Assembly: GCA_002350805.1 (NCBI GenBank)
Contig: DEFO01000034.1
Span: 1-33,554, forward strand
Direction of reading: 5' to 3'
DNA: 33,554 nt
From: Prevotella sp. UBA2850
Lineage (GTDB): Bacteria > Bacteroidota > Bacteroidia > Bacteroidales > Bacteroidaceae
This document shows, in pieces, positions 16,919-24,920 of this stretch (within the stretch, counting starts at the first letter, position 1; every line of letters starts with the position of its first letter). A model generated the notes under the pieces. That model was not told the DNA's origin. It made no database searches and saw nothing but the letters and a program-made list of their open reading frames with translations. The position numbers were made by a program, and so were the translations under genes.

Positions 16919-18022
16919 CTAATGGGTGAAACTGTTCACGGCCCTTATCACCTGTTGAGCCTCTTCGCCGGTCATGGCTTGACTGATGGGCAGACTGAGT
17001 TCCTCGCGGCTGAGACGCTCTGTGACGGGCAGTTGCAAATGGACCATCGAGGCATAACACTGTTGCCGATGCGGCGGTATGGGATAGTGAATGAGCGTCT
17101 CAATGCCCAGTGAGGCAAGGTATTGTTGCAAGCGGTCGCGATGTGGACTGAACACGGGGAACAGGTGCCACACACACTGTTCGTCGGGCCATATCTCCGG
17201 CAGTGTAACTAGCGGATTGGCAATGCCCGAGTAGTATGCCCTGGCTATCTGACGACGAAGTGCATTGTCAGCATCCAAATGCCTCAGCTTCACCGACAGG
17301 ACTGCTGCCTGCAGCTCATCCATGCGCGAATTGCGACCACAATGGTCGAAGACATACTTTTTATGCGAGCCGTAATTAGCCAAAGAGCGTACCATCGCAG
17401 CCAGTTCGCTATCATCGGTGGTCACGGCACCGGCATCGCCCATGGCTCCTAGGTTCTTCCCTGGATAGAAGCTATGCCCCGCCGCATGCCCCAGACTGCC
17501 CGTACGGCGGCCTTCATAACGACAGCCTTGAGCCTGGGCATTGTCCTCGACCAGCAGCAGACCATGTCTGCGGCAGATATCCCCCACCCTCTCTGTATAG
17601 GCACAACGACCGTACAGGTGGACTATCATCACCGAGCGCGTGCGCTGGGTGATGTGCCGCTCTATCTGCCCGTCATCAATCTCCAGCGTTCCGGCCTGCG
17701 GTTCCACCAGCACCGGCACCAGCCGGTTCTCGGTGATGGCCAGTATGGAGGCGATGAAGGTGTTAGCCGGTACGATGACCTCGTCGCCTTCATGCATCAG
17801 TCCCATCTCGATATAGGCCCGATAAATGAGCGTAAGCGCGTCGAGCCCGTTGCCCACAGCCACACAATGGTCTGTGCCGATGAAGGAGGCATAGCTCTGT
17901 TCGAAACTCTTCACCTCCTCACCCAGCAGATACCAACCCGACTGAGCCACACGGCCAAGGGCCTCGCGCAGCTCATCACCATGCATGGCATTCACCCTTT
18001 GCAAGTCCAAAAATCGGATCAT
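16919..18022 (-). CDS. DegT/DnrJ/EryC1 sugar aminotransferase, FdtB/QdtB-like
   Basis: A PLP-dependent nucleotide-sugar transaminase. The 367-residue protein, read from the ATG at 18022, starts IRFLDLQRVNAMHGDELREA and continues with SGWYLLGEEVKSFE. It has the cofactor-contacting VEDNAQAQG (about 158-166) and the Schiff-base lysine in HSFYPGKNLGAMGDAGA (Lys 189), followed by NYGSHKKY. These segments resemble FdtB/QdtB, which make dTDP-3-amino-3,6-dideoxyhexoses, more than the 4-aminotransferases; this subfamily call is from memory. The partner ketoisomerase (FdtA) and N-acetyltransferase (FdtC) are not in the window. The frame extends upstream to 18106, but that extension looks non-coding. 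Confidence 0.88.
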   Translation of the reverse strand: MIRFLDLQRVNAMHGDELREALGRVAQSGWYLLGEEVKSFEQSYASFIGTDHCVAVGNGLDALTLIYRAYIEMGLMHEGDEVIVPANTFIASILAITENRLVPVLVEPQAGTLEIDDGQIERHITQRTRSVMIVHLYGRCAYTERVGDICRRHGLLLVEDNAQAQGCRYEGRRTGSLGHAAGHSFYPGKNLGAMGDAGAVTTDDSELAAMVRSLANYGSHKKYVFDHCGRNSRMDELQAAVLSVKLRHLDADNALRRQIARAYYSGIANPLVTLPEIWPDEQCVWHLFPVFSPHRDRLQQYLASLGIETLIHYPIPPHRQQCYASMVHLQLPVTERLSREELSLPISQAMTGEEAQQVIRAVNSFTH

Positions 18023-18109
18023 CAGGCTTCTTTTTTTATTATTAACGTTCCCGCGCGCAAAATATTGTGTGGATTTTGCAATGTGCTGAACTCTTAAACC
18101 CAACAATAG

Positions 18110-18140
18110 GGATTTTCCCCCACCACTTTAGGGAAAATCC
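18110..18140. promoter_or_regulatory. Perfect 10-bp inverted repeat, possible operator
   Basis: GGATTTTCCC at 18110-18119 and GGGAAAATCC at 18131-18140 are exact reverse complements, separated by 11 bases. The dyad lies in the divergent region between the aminotransferase and the Arg/Ser-rich protein, directly upstream of a possible -33 box at 18143. A similar dyad lies upstream of the glutathione peroxidase promoter at 30683-30696. Confidence 0.55.
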
Positions 18141-18142
18141 TT

Positions 18143-18172
18143 TTGGCAGGTCATATTTTTGTTGTTTCTTTG
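18143..18172 (+). promoter_or_regulatory. Probable promoter of the Arg/Ser-rich protein gene
   Basis: TTG at 18143-18145 and TTTCTTTG at 18165-18172 are 19 bases apart. The second box differs at one position from TAnnTTTG. The ATG follows 39 bases downstream. An alternative perfect box TATTTTTG at 18154-18161 has no -33 partner at the right distance. Confidence 0.5.
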
Positions 18173-18211
18173 CAACGTAAACAAGAATGTATCACTAAAA
18201 ATATAACGATT

Positions 18212-19309
18212 ATGAAAAAGTTTATCCTTGCCTTGACAGCACTGTTGACCATGACAGTATCGGCCAACGCCATGAGTTACGAACAGGCACGTGAACAAGC
18301 TCTTTTCCTCACGGACAAGATGGCGTATGAGCTGAATCTTACAGAAGACCAGTATGAGGCTGCATACGAAATCAACCTCGACTATCTGATGAGCATCAAC
18401 AACTACGACGACCTGTACGGACTGTACTGGGAGCGCCGTAATATGGATCTGAGCTACATTCTGCTCGATTGGCAGTATCGCGCATACTGCGCCGCCAGCT
18501 ACTTCTATCGTCCCCTGTACTGGGACCGTGGCTACTGGCACTTTGGCATCTATGCCCGCTATCCGCACCGCAGCTACTTCTACTTCGGACGTCCACACTT
18601 CTATGTCACCTATCGTGGCGGTCACAGCTGGCACATGAACGGTGGTCGCAGCTGGTATCACGGACGCAACTGGGGTATGGCTCACCGCAACGTATCGGGT
18701 GGTCGCGGATTCGGAATGCGCAATGGTTTCGACCGCGGTGACTATCGCAACGGACATCGTGGCATCGGTCATAACGACAGAGGGATTGGCACCCGTGGCA
18801 TCAACAACCGCAACATGGATCGCGGCGGCAGCCGTAGCATCGAGAATCGTGGCATCAACAACCGCAGTATGGACCGCGGAGGCAGTCGCAGCATCGAGCA
18901 TCGCGGCGGTGTAGGCAGCCAAAACATGGATCGTGGCAACGGCACTCGCAGCATGGAGAACCGCGGCACCATCAATCGCAGTGGCAGCTCGTACGGCGGA
19001 AGCCGCAGTGGTTCTTACGGTACCAGCCGCAGCAGCTCGATGGGCAGCAGCCGCAGCAGTTCGATGGGACGCAGCAGTGTCCGCGAAAGCAGCACTCGCG
19101 CCACTACGATGCCCAGCCGCAGCAACTTCTCTTCGTCGAGAAGCAGTAGCTCGCGCAGCATGTCGGCTCCCAGCCGCAGCTTCTCGCCCAGCCGCTCGTC
19201 ATCAGGCCACAGCATGGGCACCCGCAGCAGCAGTAGCTCACGCGGTGGAGGCATGAGCTCGCACGGCGGCGGTTCGCGCAGCGGCGGCCATTTCGGAGGC
19301 CACAGGTAA
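18212..19309 (+). CDS. Secreted Arg/Ser/Gly-rich repeat protein
   Basis: Not a recognised family. The 365-residue protein starts at the ATG at 18212 with a Sec signal peptide (MKKFILALTALLTMTVSANA). A helical N-terminal part (about residues 21-75, including LTDKMAYELNLTEDQYEAAY) loosely resembles Spy/CpxP-like or DUF-type periplasmic helices. A Tyr/Trp/His/Arg-rich middle (about 75-180) and a long low-complexity tail of Arg, Ser and Gly with imperfect repeats follow. The tail is strongly basic and probably disordered, so binding to acidic polymers such as capsule or DNA is conceivable; this is inference. It is monocistronic and lies between the capsule and nuclease regions. Confidence 0.7.
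   Translation: MKKFILALTALLTMTVSANAMSYEQAREQALFLTDKMAYELNLTEDQYEAAYEINLDYLMSINNYDDLYGLYWERRNMDLSYILLDWQYRAYCAASYFYRPLYWDRGYWHFGIYARYPHRSYFYFGRPHFYVTYRGGHSWHMNGGRSWYHGRNWGMAHRNVSGGRGFGMRNGFDRGDYRNGHRGIGHNDRGIGTRGINNRNMDRGGSRSIENRGINNRSMDRGGSRSIEHRGGVGSQNMDRGNGTRSMENRGTINRSGSSYGGSRSGSYGTSRSSSMGSSRSSSMGRSSVRESSTRATTMPSRSNFSSSRSSSSRSMSAPSRSFSPSRSSSGHSMGTRSSSSSRGGGMSSHGGGSRSGGHFGGHR
18797..18964 (+). repeat. Tandem coding repeat in the Arg/Ser-rich protein
   Basis: Two 54-base units (18797-18850 and 18851-18904) encode GINNRNMDRGGSRSIENR and GINNRSMDRGGSRSIEHR. A third, diverged 60-base unit (18905-18964) encodes GGVGSQNMDRGNGTRSMENR. Differences between units are partly synonymous, so the repeats are under protein-level constraint or fairly old. 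Confidence 0.85.
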
Positions 19310-19334
19310 GAAATGAAACGTTACTACTGAAGGG

Positions 19335-19841
19335 TTAAAGCACCAATGTCCGGCATTCAGCGTTCATCATACGCGGAATGTCGGGCATTCTCTTTTGATA
19401 ATAGACAGCCTGAATAGCCTTGTTGATGATTCCGTGGCCCACGGCCAAGACGGTCTGGTCGGGGAAACGCTTTCGAATGAAGTCAAGAAACTCGGCAGCG
19501 CGCTGCTTCAAGGCGTCGAGCGACTCTACATTCTCAGGGAAATCGAGGCCTTTCAAGTCGGGAATAAACCGGCCGGTGAAGTCGCCCCAGTCACGCTCAC
19601 GGAGCAAAGGAGTCTGCACCACCTCTTTTCCGTGAGGTTGTGCAATGATGGCACAAGTGTCGACCGAGCGTCTCAAATCGCTTGCCACAAAGGCATCGAC
19701 AGCCTCATTTCTAAACCGCTCGCACAGTTGCAATGCCTGCTGCCGCCCTGCTTCGGTCAGCATCCCTTGGGTCTGTCCCTGCATGATTTGGTTCACATTA
19801 TCAAGCGTTTCACCATGCCTGACCAAATATAATTTCGTCAT
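19335..19841 (-). CDS. Histidine phosphatase (phosphoglycerate mutase-like) family
   Basis: A small phosphatase of the histidine phosphatase superfamily (168 residues). The ATG at 19841 is chosen because the catalytic motif LVRHGE then falls at residues 6-11, with the phospho-accepting His at 9; the upstream in-frame extension has no homology-like content. The second catalytic His is in VGHGIINKA near residue 140. QIMQGQTQGMLTEAGRQQA is the usual segment after the RHG motif. Substrate cannot be assigned; cobalamin pathway (CobC), sugar phosphates or others are possible. It is divergent from the nuclease operon. Confidence 0.85.
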   Translation of the reverse strand: MTKLYLVRHGETLDNVNQIMQGQTQGMLTEAGRQQALQLCERFRNEAVDAFVASDLRRSVDTCAIIAQPHGKEVVQTPLLRERDWGDFTGRFIPDLKGLDFPENVESLDALKQRAAEFLDFIRKRFPDQTVLAVGHGIINKAIQAVYYQKRMPDIPRMMNAECRTLVL

Positions 19842-19858
19842 ATCTAATATTTTTCGTG

Positions 19859-19866
19859 CAAAATTA
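19859..19866 (-). promoter_or_regulatory. Possible -7 box for the histidine phosphatase gene
   Basis: Read on the minus strand this is TAATTTTG, a perfect TAnnTTTG, 17 bases before the ATG at 19841. No convincing -33 TTG lies at the right distance and the leader would be very short. Confidence 0.4.
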
Positions 19867-19888
19867 CTAATTTTCCGCTTTTTTTTAC

Positions 19889-19896
19889 TATCTTTG
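19889..19896 (+). promoter_or_regulatory. -7 box of the nuclease/receptor operon promoter
   Basis: TATCTTTG followed by C is the commonest form of the Bacteroidota -7 box, 21 bases before the ATG at 19918. The -33 box is poor. The five downstream genes follow with short gaps or overlaps and no further clear promoter, so this probably drives the operon to 27956. Confidence 0.6.
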
Positions 19897-19917
19897 CTAC
19901 CAAAACCATCATAACAC

Positions 19918-20961
19918 ATGAAAAGACATATCCTTTTGACGGCATTGTTTCTCCTGATAGGACTAACTGCCACTGCACAGAAAAAGTACTCAGTATATGG
20001 AGTGGGCTTTTACAATCAGGAAAATCTCTTCGACACCTGCCACGACGAAGGGAAAAACGACTATGAGTATTTGCCCACGGGTACGAACAAGTGGAGTGAG
20101 TTGAAATATACCCACAAGTTAAAGAACATGGCCCGTGTGTTGTCAGAGATGGGCACCGATGTGCTGCCCAATGTGGGCTGCGCCGTGATTGGTCTGTCGG
20201 AGGTCGAGAACTCCAGGGTGCTCGACGACTTAACAGCCCAGGAGCCGCTGAAGGCCCGCAATATGAAATATGTGCACATTGAAGGCCCCGACCGTCGCGG
20301 TGTCGATTGTGCCATGCTCTACAATCCGGCTCTGTTCACCGTTGACAGCGTCACCCTGTTCCCCTATGTGCAGGAACTGGAGAAAGACAGTACCCACTTC
20401 ACCCGCGGATTCCTCACGGTGAGAGGCACCATGGCCGATGAGCCGATTGTCGTGATCGTGTGCCACTGGCCCAGTCGTTTCAGCGGTTCGTTCTATCGTG
20501 AGTCTGCCGCCCGCCAGGTGAAGGTCATCAAAGACAACCTGCTGGCCGAGGACCCCACACGCAAGGTGTTTGTGATGGGCGACCTGAACGACGACCCGAT
20601 GAACAAAAGCATGACCGAGTACCTGAAATGTAAGTCTGAAATCAAGGATACCGGCGACGATGACATGTATAACCCCTGGTACAACGTGCTGAAGAAAGGC
20701 AATGGCACCCTGATGTACAACGGTGCCTGGAACCTGTTCGACCAGATTGTGATGACCCCGACAGCCATCGACCGAGAGGGCAACCGCGACTACAGCACGC
20801 TGAAGTACTGGAAATGCCAGATTTTCAGACGCGACTACCTGTTCCAGACAGAGGGGAAATACAAGGGCAGCCCCAAGCGTACCCATGCCGGCGGTGTGTG
20901 GCTCAACGGTTATAGCGATCACCTGCCAACCATTATTTACCTGGTAAAAGAACAGAATTAA
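19918..20961 (+). CDS. Secreted endonuclease/exonuclease/phosphatase family enzyme
   Basis: A DNase I-fold phosphodiesterase or phosphatase exported by a Sec signal peptide (MKRHILLTALFLLIGLTATA). Catalytic landmarks are in order: NQENLFD (33-39), the metal-binding Glu in GLSEVEN (Glu 95), GVDCAMLYN (128-136), CHWPSR with His 183, GDLNDDP with Asp 222 and Asn 224, and the terminal SDH (Asp 334-His 335). All key residues seem present, so it should be active. The family covers nucleases, sphingomyelinases and inositol phosphatases. The nuclease reading is favoured here by uridine kinase, OB-fold lipoproteins and a second nuclease nearby, and remains inference. It is the first gene of the operon, 17 bases before udk. 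Confidence 0.87.
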   Translation: MKRHILLTALFLLIGLTATAQKKYSVYGVGFYNQENLFDTCHDEGKNDYEYLPTGTNKWSELKYTHKLKNMARVLSEMGTDVLPNVGCAVIGLSEVENSRVLDDLTAQEPLKARNMKYVHIEGPDRRGVDCAMLYNPALFTVDSVTLFPYVQELEKDSTHFTRGFLTVRGTMADEPIVVIVCHWPSRFSGSFYRESAARQVKVIKDNLLAEDPTRKVFVMGDLNDDPMNKSMTEYLKCKSEIKDTGDDDMYNPWYNVLKKGNGTLMYNGAWNLFDQIVMTPTAIDREGNRDYSTLKYWKCQIFRRDYLFQTEGKYKGSPKRTHAGGVWLNGYSDHLPTIIYLVKEQN

Positions 20962-20978
20962 AAATAACACTTACTGAT

Positions 20979-21602
20979 ATGACAATCATTGGAATAGCTG
21001 GCGGCACCGGCTCTGGAAAGACCACCGTCGTCAAGAAAATCGTACAGGCACTGCCTCCCCACTATGTGGCAGTTGTTCCCTTGGACTCTTATTACAACGA
21101 CACTTCGCACATGACCGACGAGGAGCGTAAGCATATTAACTTCGACCATCCCGACGCCTTCGACTGGAAACTGCTGGTGAAGCAGATACAACAGTTGCGC
21201 AATGGCGAGGCCATCGAGCAACCCACCTATTCTTATATATTAAGCAACCGACTGCCCGAGACCGTGCACGTGGAGCCCAAGCCCGTCATCATCATCGAAG
21301 GCATCATGACGCTCATCAACAAAAAGTTGCGCGACGTGATGGACCTGAAGATCTTCGTCGACACCGACTCCGACGAGCGTCTCATCCGCAACATCCAGCG
21401 CGACGTGGTGGAGAGAGGCCGCACCGTCGATATGGTCATCAACCGCTACCTTGACATCTTGAAGCCCATGCACGAGCAGTTTATCGAGCCGACCAAGAAA
21501 TATGCCGACCTAATCATCCCGCAAGGAGGAGAGAACCTGAAAGGCATCGGCATCCTGTGCAAATATATCGAGGGGCTGGTACCCAAGGAGGCCGCACTAT
21601 GA
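20979..21602 (+). CDS. udk: Uridine kinase
   Basis: Phosphorylates uridine and cytidine to UMP and CMP in the pyrimidine salvage pathway, in the cytoplasm. The P-loop GGTGSGKT is at residues 8-15. PLDSYYNDTSHMTDEERKHI (from about residue 34), NFDHPDAFDW and the C-terminal FIEPTKKYADLIIPQGGENL are family signatures. Length (207 residues) is normal. It is sandwiched between a secreted nuclease-like enzyme and an outer-membrane receptor; this would place nucleoside salvage in the same transcript as extracellular degradation. Its stop overlaps the next start (ATGA). Confidence 0.95.
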   Translation: MTIIGIAGGTGSGKTTVVKKIVQALPPHYVAVVPLDSYYNDTSHMTDEERKHINFDHPDAFDWKLLVKQIQQLRNGEAIEQPTYSYILSNRLPETVHVEPKPVIIIEGIMTLINKKLRDVMDLKIFVDTDSDERLIRNIQRDVVERGRTVDMVINRYLDILKPMHEQFIEPTKKYADLIIPQGGENLKGIGILCKYIEGLVPKEAAL

Positions 21603-22312
21603 GAATCTGGCAAAGTGCTGTTTTCAGGGCTTTATGCGCCATCATCGTCGGTGCCCTGCTGCTGAAATACCGTGAGGAGACCGTCACGTGGATTACCATC
21701 CTCATTGGTGTGTTGTTCCTCTTGTCGGGCATCGTGTCGGTAGTGGCCTACTACACCGCCCGCAAGCGCATGACCGACGTCGAGGTGTACGATGCTGAGG
21801 GCAACCGCATTGCCGGCGGTGCGCCCACCTTCCCCATCGTGGGGCTGGGCAGCATCATCCTGGGTCTGATACTCGCCCTCAATCCCCACATGTTCATCAA
21901 TACCCTGATGTACATCCTGGCAGGTATTCTCATCCTTGGCGCCGTCAACCAATATGCCTCGCTTGCCACGCTGAAACGCTATGCGCATCTGCCGTTCGGC
22001 TACTGGATCTGCCCGTCGCTCATCCTGCTGGCCGGTGCCGTCATCATCCTGCGCCCATCGTGGGTGGCCAGTGCGCCACTGGTCATCATTGGGGCCTTCA
22101 TGATTCTCTTCGGAATCGTCGAGTGCATCAATGCACTCAAGATACATTCCGAGCGCAAAAAGATGGAGAGCCAGCAAGCAGAAGCACTGCCTGAAGAGAC
22201 CAGCGGAACTGCTGCCGGGGAAAGCACCGCTCCAGAAGAAACCGTCAGCGAGCAGCCTGCCCCTGAGGCAACCGACAGCAAGCACGATGATTCGGGCTCG
22301 TTCGGGATATAA
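21599..22312 (+). CDS. HdeD-like (DUF308) integral membrane protein
   Basis: A 237-residue inner-membrane protein with six predicted TM helices arranged as three helical pairs, as in the HdeD/DUF308 family. Examples are WITILIGVLFLLSGIVSVVA and LVIIGAFMILFGIVECINAL. A hydrophilic tail of about 55 residues, rich in Glu and Ala, follows the last helix. The ATG at 21599 overlaps the udk stop by four bases; the open frame reaches further upstream only inside udk. HdeD itself is linked to acid resistance in E. coli, but the function in Bacteroidota is unknown. Confidence 0.8.
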   Translation: MRIWQSAVFRALCAIIVGALLLKYREETVTWITILIGVLFLLSGIVSVVAYYTARKRMTDVEVYDAEGNRIAGGAPTFPIVGLGSIILGLILALNPHMFINTLMYILAGILILGAVNQYASLATLKRYAHLPFGYWICPSLILLAGAVIILRPSWVASAPLVIIGAFMILFGIVECINALKIHSERKKMESQQAEALPEETSGTAAGESTAPEETVSEQPAPEATDSKHDDSGSFGI

Positions 22313-22340
22313 GGAAAAAACATAAAAATTATCATACACT

Positions 22341-24908
22341 ATGCAGAAAAAGCTGAAATTAGCAGTGATAGCACTGTGTCTGCCGCCTATGCTTTATGCA
22401 CAGACCAACGAGACAGAGACGCAAAAGGCCAATACGCTAAGCGAATCGGCTTTCACTTTCACAGAAGCACAGTTGGGAGAAGATGATGACATGTCGCAAA
22501 ACGTGACCATCATCAACTCCGCCAGCAATGTCTATGCCGGACAAGTGGGATACCTCTTCTCACCCGTCCGTTTCCGCTACCGTGCGTTCAACCAGAAATA
22601 CAACGATGTGTTCATCAATGGCACACCCATGAACGACATGGAGTCGGGACAGTTCCGATACTCGCTGGTGGGCGGACTGAACCAGCAGACCCGAAACGTG
22701 GAGTTTGCTCTGCCATTCGAAAGTAACAACTTCGCCATGACCAACATGGGCGGCTCGAACAACTACAACTTCCGGGCAGGAAGCATGGCTGCGGGCCAAC
22801 GCCTCACCTTGAGCGCCGCCAACCGCAACTACACCCTGCGAGGCATGTATACCTACGCCTCGGGATTCAACAGCCGCGGATGGGCCATCGCCGCCAACCT
22901 GACCTACCGCTGGGCCAACCGCGGATATGTGGAGGGAACATTCTACAATGCGCTGTCGTATTTCTTCGCTGTCGAGAAGAAATGGAAGAACGGCCATTCG
23001 CTCGCGCTCTCCACATGGGGAAACCCCACCGAGCGTTCCACCCAGGGCGCCTCTACCGACGAGGCTTACTGGCTGGCCAACGACTATTACTACAACCCCT
23101 ATTGGGGCTACCAGAACGGCCATAAGCGTAACTCGCGCGTTGTGAACGACTTTGCGCCGTCAGCCATCATGACTTGGGACTGGGACATCAACAAAGACAC
23201 GAAGCTCGTGACATCGGTCTTCGGCAAATACTCGATGTACAAAAGCACCAAGCTGAACTACAACAATGCCGAGAATCCCCAGCCCGACTACTGGAAAAAC
23301 CTGCCCAGCAGCTATTATCAGGTGTGGGTAAACCAAGATCAGATTATCCAAAGCAACGACGAGACAGCATTCGCCGACTGGACCAGGGCCTACAACTACT
23401 GGACGGCTTCGAAGGCCAACCGGCAGGTGAACTGGGACCGCCTCTACTGGGCCAACAAACAGGCTGCCGCCACAGGCGCCGACGCCCTCTACTACGTGCA
23501 GGCCAAGCACAACGACAATCTGACATTCAACATCGCTTCGACGCTGACCACCAAGCCCACCAAGAACTCCACGCTGAACTACGGTGTGTTCTACGGCAAC
23601 AACAAAGGCCACCATTATCAGACCATGGACGACCTGCTGGGAGGCAACTCGTTCCACAACATCAACTCGTATGCACTCGGCACCTATGCCGCCGATAACG
23701 ACTACGTGCAGTACGACCTGAACACCATGGGTCTCAACCGTGCGGGAAAGCTCATCTACGAGGGCGACATCTTCGGCTACGACTACGACATCAAGGTACA
23801 GAAGGGACAGATGTGGAGCAGCTATGCCATCAACGGCAAAAACCTGCACTGGATGATTGCCGCTAAGTTTGGCGGCACCAATATGTACCGCAAGGGCAAC
23901 ATGCGCAACGGTATGTTCCCCGAGAACTCTTACGGCAAAGGCCTCTCGGCCGACTTCACCGAGGGTGGTGGCAAGACCAGCCTTACCTTCAATGTCGGCA
24001 ACGGCCATACCTTCTCTCTCGGAGCCGGATACGAATGGCGTGCCCCGCTTGCCACAGCAGCCTTCGTATCGCCTGAGATGAATAACGACTTCGTGAAGGA
24101 CCTCAAGAACGAGCGTATCTTCAGCAGCGAGTTCGGCTACCAGCTGCATTCATCATGGCTGCATGCCAGTCTGAATGCCTACTACAGCCGACTGGACCAT
24201 GTCACCGAATGGCAGAACTTCTATTTCGACGACATCAACTCGTTCTCCTACGTCTCGATGACCGGCATCAAGAAAGAATACTATGGTGTGGAACTGGGAC
24301 TGAACTTCCGACTCACCTCTTTCCTCGACCTGAAAGCCATCGGCACCTGGAGCGAGGCCAAGAACATCAACAATGCCAACGTGCGCTACATGAGTTCTAC
24401 ACGGCGCACCTACACCGACGACATCGTCATGAACAAAGGCATGCGCGAGGCCAGCACGCCACTCACGGCAGGAAGCCTCGGACTGAGCTACCACCAGAGC
24501 GGCTGGTTCATCGACCTGAACGGTAATTACTACGACCGCATCTACCTCTCCTACTCGCCCAGCATGCGCTATCAAGGCACGCTTACCACGATGGGCAACG
24601 TCGACAACGATGGCAACTACATTGTGCCCGAGCAGTCGAAGGGCAAGGGCGGATTCATGCTCGACGGCTCTATCGGCAGAAGCCTTCGCCTGAAGAAGGG
24701 CCGCACCCTCTCTATCAACTTCATGGTGACCAACATCCTGAACAACCAGAAGATCGTGACCGGCGGCTACGAGCAGAGCCGAAGCGACTATACCGTGAAG
24801 GACGATGGTACGCTGAACAACATGCGCGTCTATCAGTTCTCGAAGAACCCGAAGAAGTATTACGTATTCGGTGCCAACGGAATGTTGAACCTTTCTTACC
24901 GTTTCTAA
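22341..24908 (+). CDS. TonB-dependent receptor-like outer-membrane protein
   Basis: An 855-residue outer-membrane beta-barrel. The signal peptide is MQKKLKLAVIALCLPPMLYA. The N-terminal plug-like part (about residues 48-150) contains NQKYNDVFINGTPMNDMESG. The rest alternates aromatic and polar residues as in 22-stranded barrels and ends with LNLSYRF, a typical barrel C-terminal strand with terminal Phe. It lacks the carboxypeptidase-like N-terminal domain of SusC proteins and I see no clear TonB box, so it is a diverged member. No SusD follows; instead two OB-fold lipoproteins do. It probably transports or docks a substrate captured by those lipoproteins, perhaps nucleic-acid fragments; this is inference. 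Confidence 0.78.
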   Translation: MQKKLKLAVIALCLPPMLYAQTNETETQKANTLSESAFTFTEAQLGEDDDMSQNVTIINSASNVYAGQVGYLFSPVRFRYRAFNQKYNDVFINGTPMNDMESGQFRYSLVGGLNQQTRNVEFALPFESNNFAMTNMGGSNNYNFRAGSMAAGQRLTLSAANRNYTLRGMYTYASGFNSRGWAIAANLTYRWANRGYVEGTFYNALSYFFAVEKKWKNGHSLALSTWGNPTERSTQGASTDEAYWLANDYYYNPYWGYQNGHKRNSRVVNDFAPSAIMTWDWDINKDTKLVTSVFGKYSMYKSTKLNYNNAENPQPDYWKNLPSSYYQVWVNQDQIIQSNDETAFADWTRAYNYWTASKANRQVNWDRLYWANKQAAATGADALYYVQAKHNDNLTFNIASTLTTKPTKNSTLNYGVFYGNNKGHHYQTMDDLLGGNSFHNINSYALGTYAADNDYVQYDLNTMGLNRAGKLIYEGDIFGYDYDIKVQKGQMWSSYAINGKNLHWMIAAKFGGTNMYRKGNMRNGMFPENSYGKGLSADFTEGGGKTSLTFNVGNGHTFSLGAGYEWRAPLATAAFVSPEMNNDFVKDLKNERIFSSEFGYQLHSSWLHASLNAYYSRLDHVTEWQNFYFDDINSFSYVSMTGIKKEYYGVELGLNFRLTSFLDLKAIGTWSEAKNINNANVRYMSSTRRTYTDDIVMNKGMREASTPLTAGSLGLSYHQSGWFIDLNGNYYDRIYLSYSPSMRYQGTLTTMGNVDNDGNYIVPEQSKGKGGFMLDGSIGRSLRLKKGRTLSINFMVTNILNNQKIVTGGYEQSRSDYTVKDDGTLNNMRVYQFSKNPKKYYVFGANGMLNLSYRF

Positions 24909-24920
24909 ATCCATACAGAC

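Noticed and set aside
18023..18106. Extended N-terminus of the aminotransferase starting at 18106
   Set aside because: The extra 28 residues have no counterpart in DegT family starts, and the internal ATG at 18022 opens exactly at the conserved FLDLQ segment.
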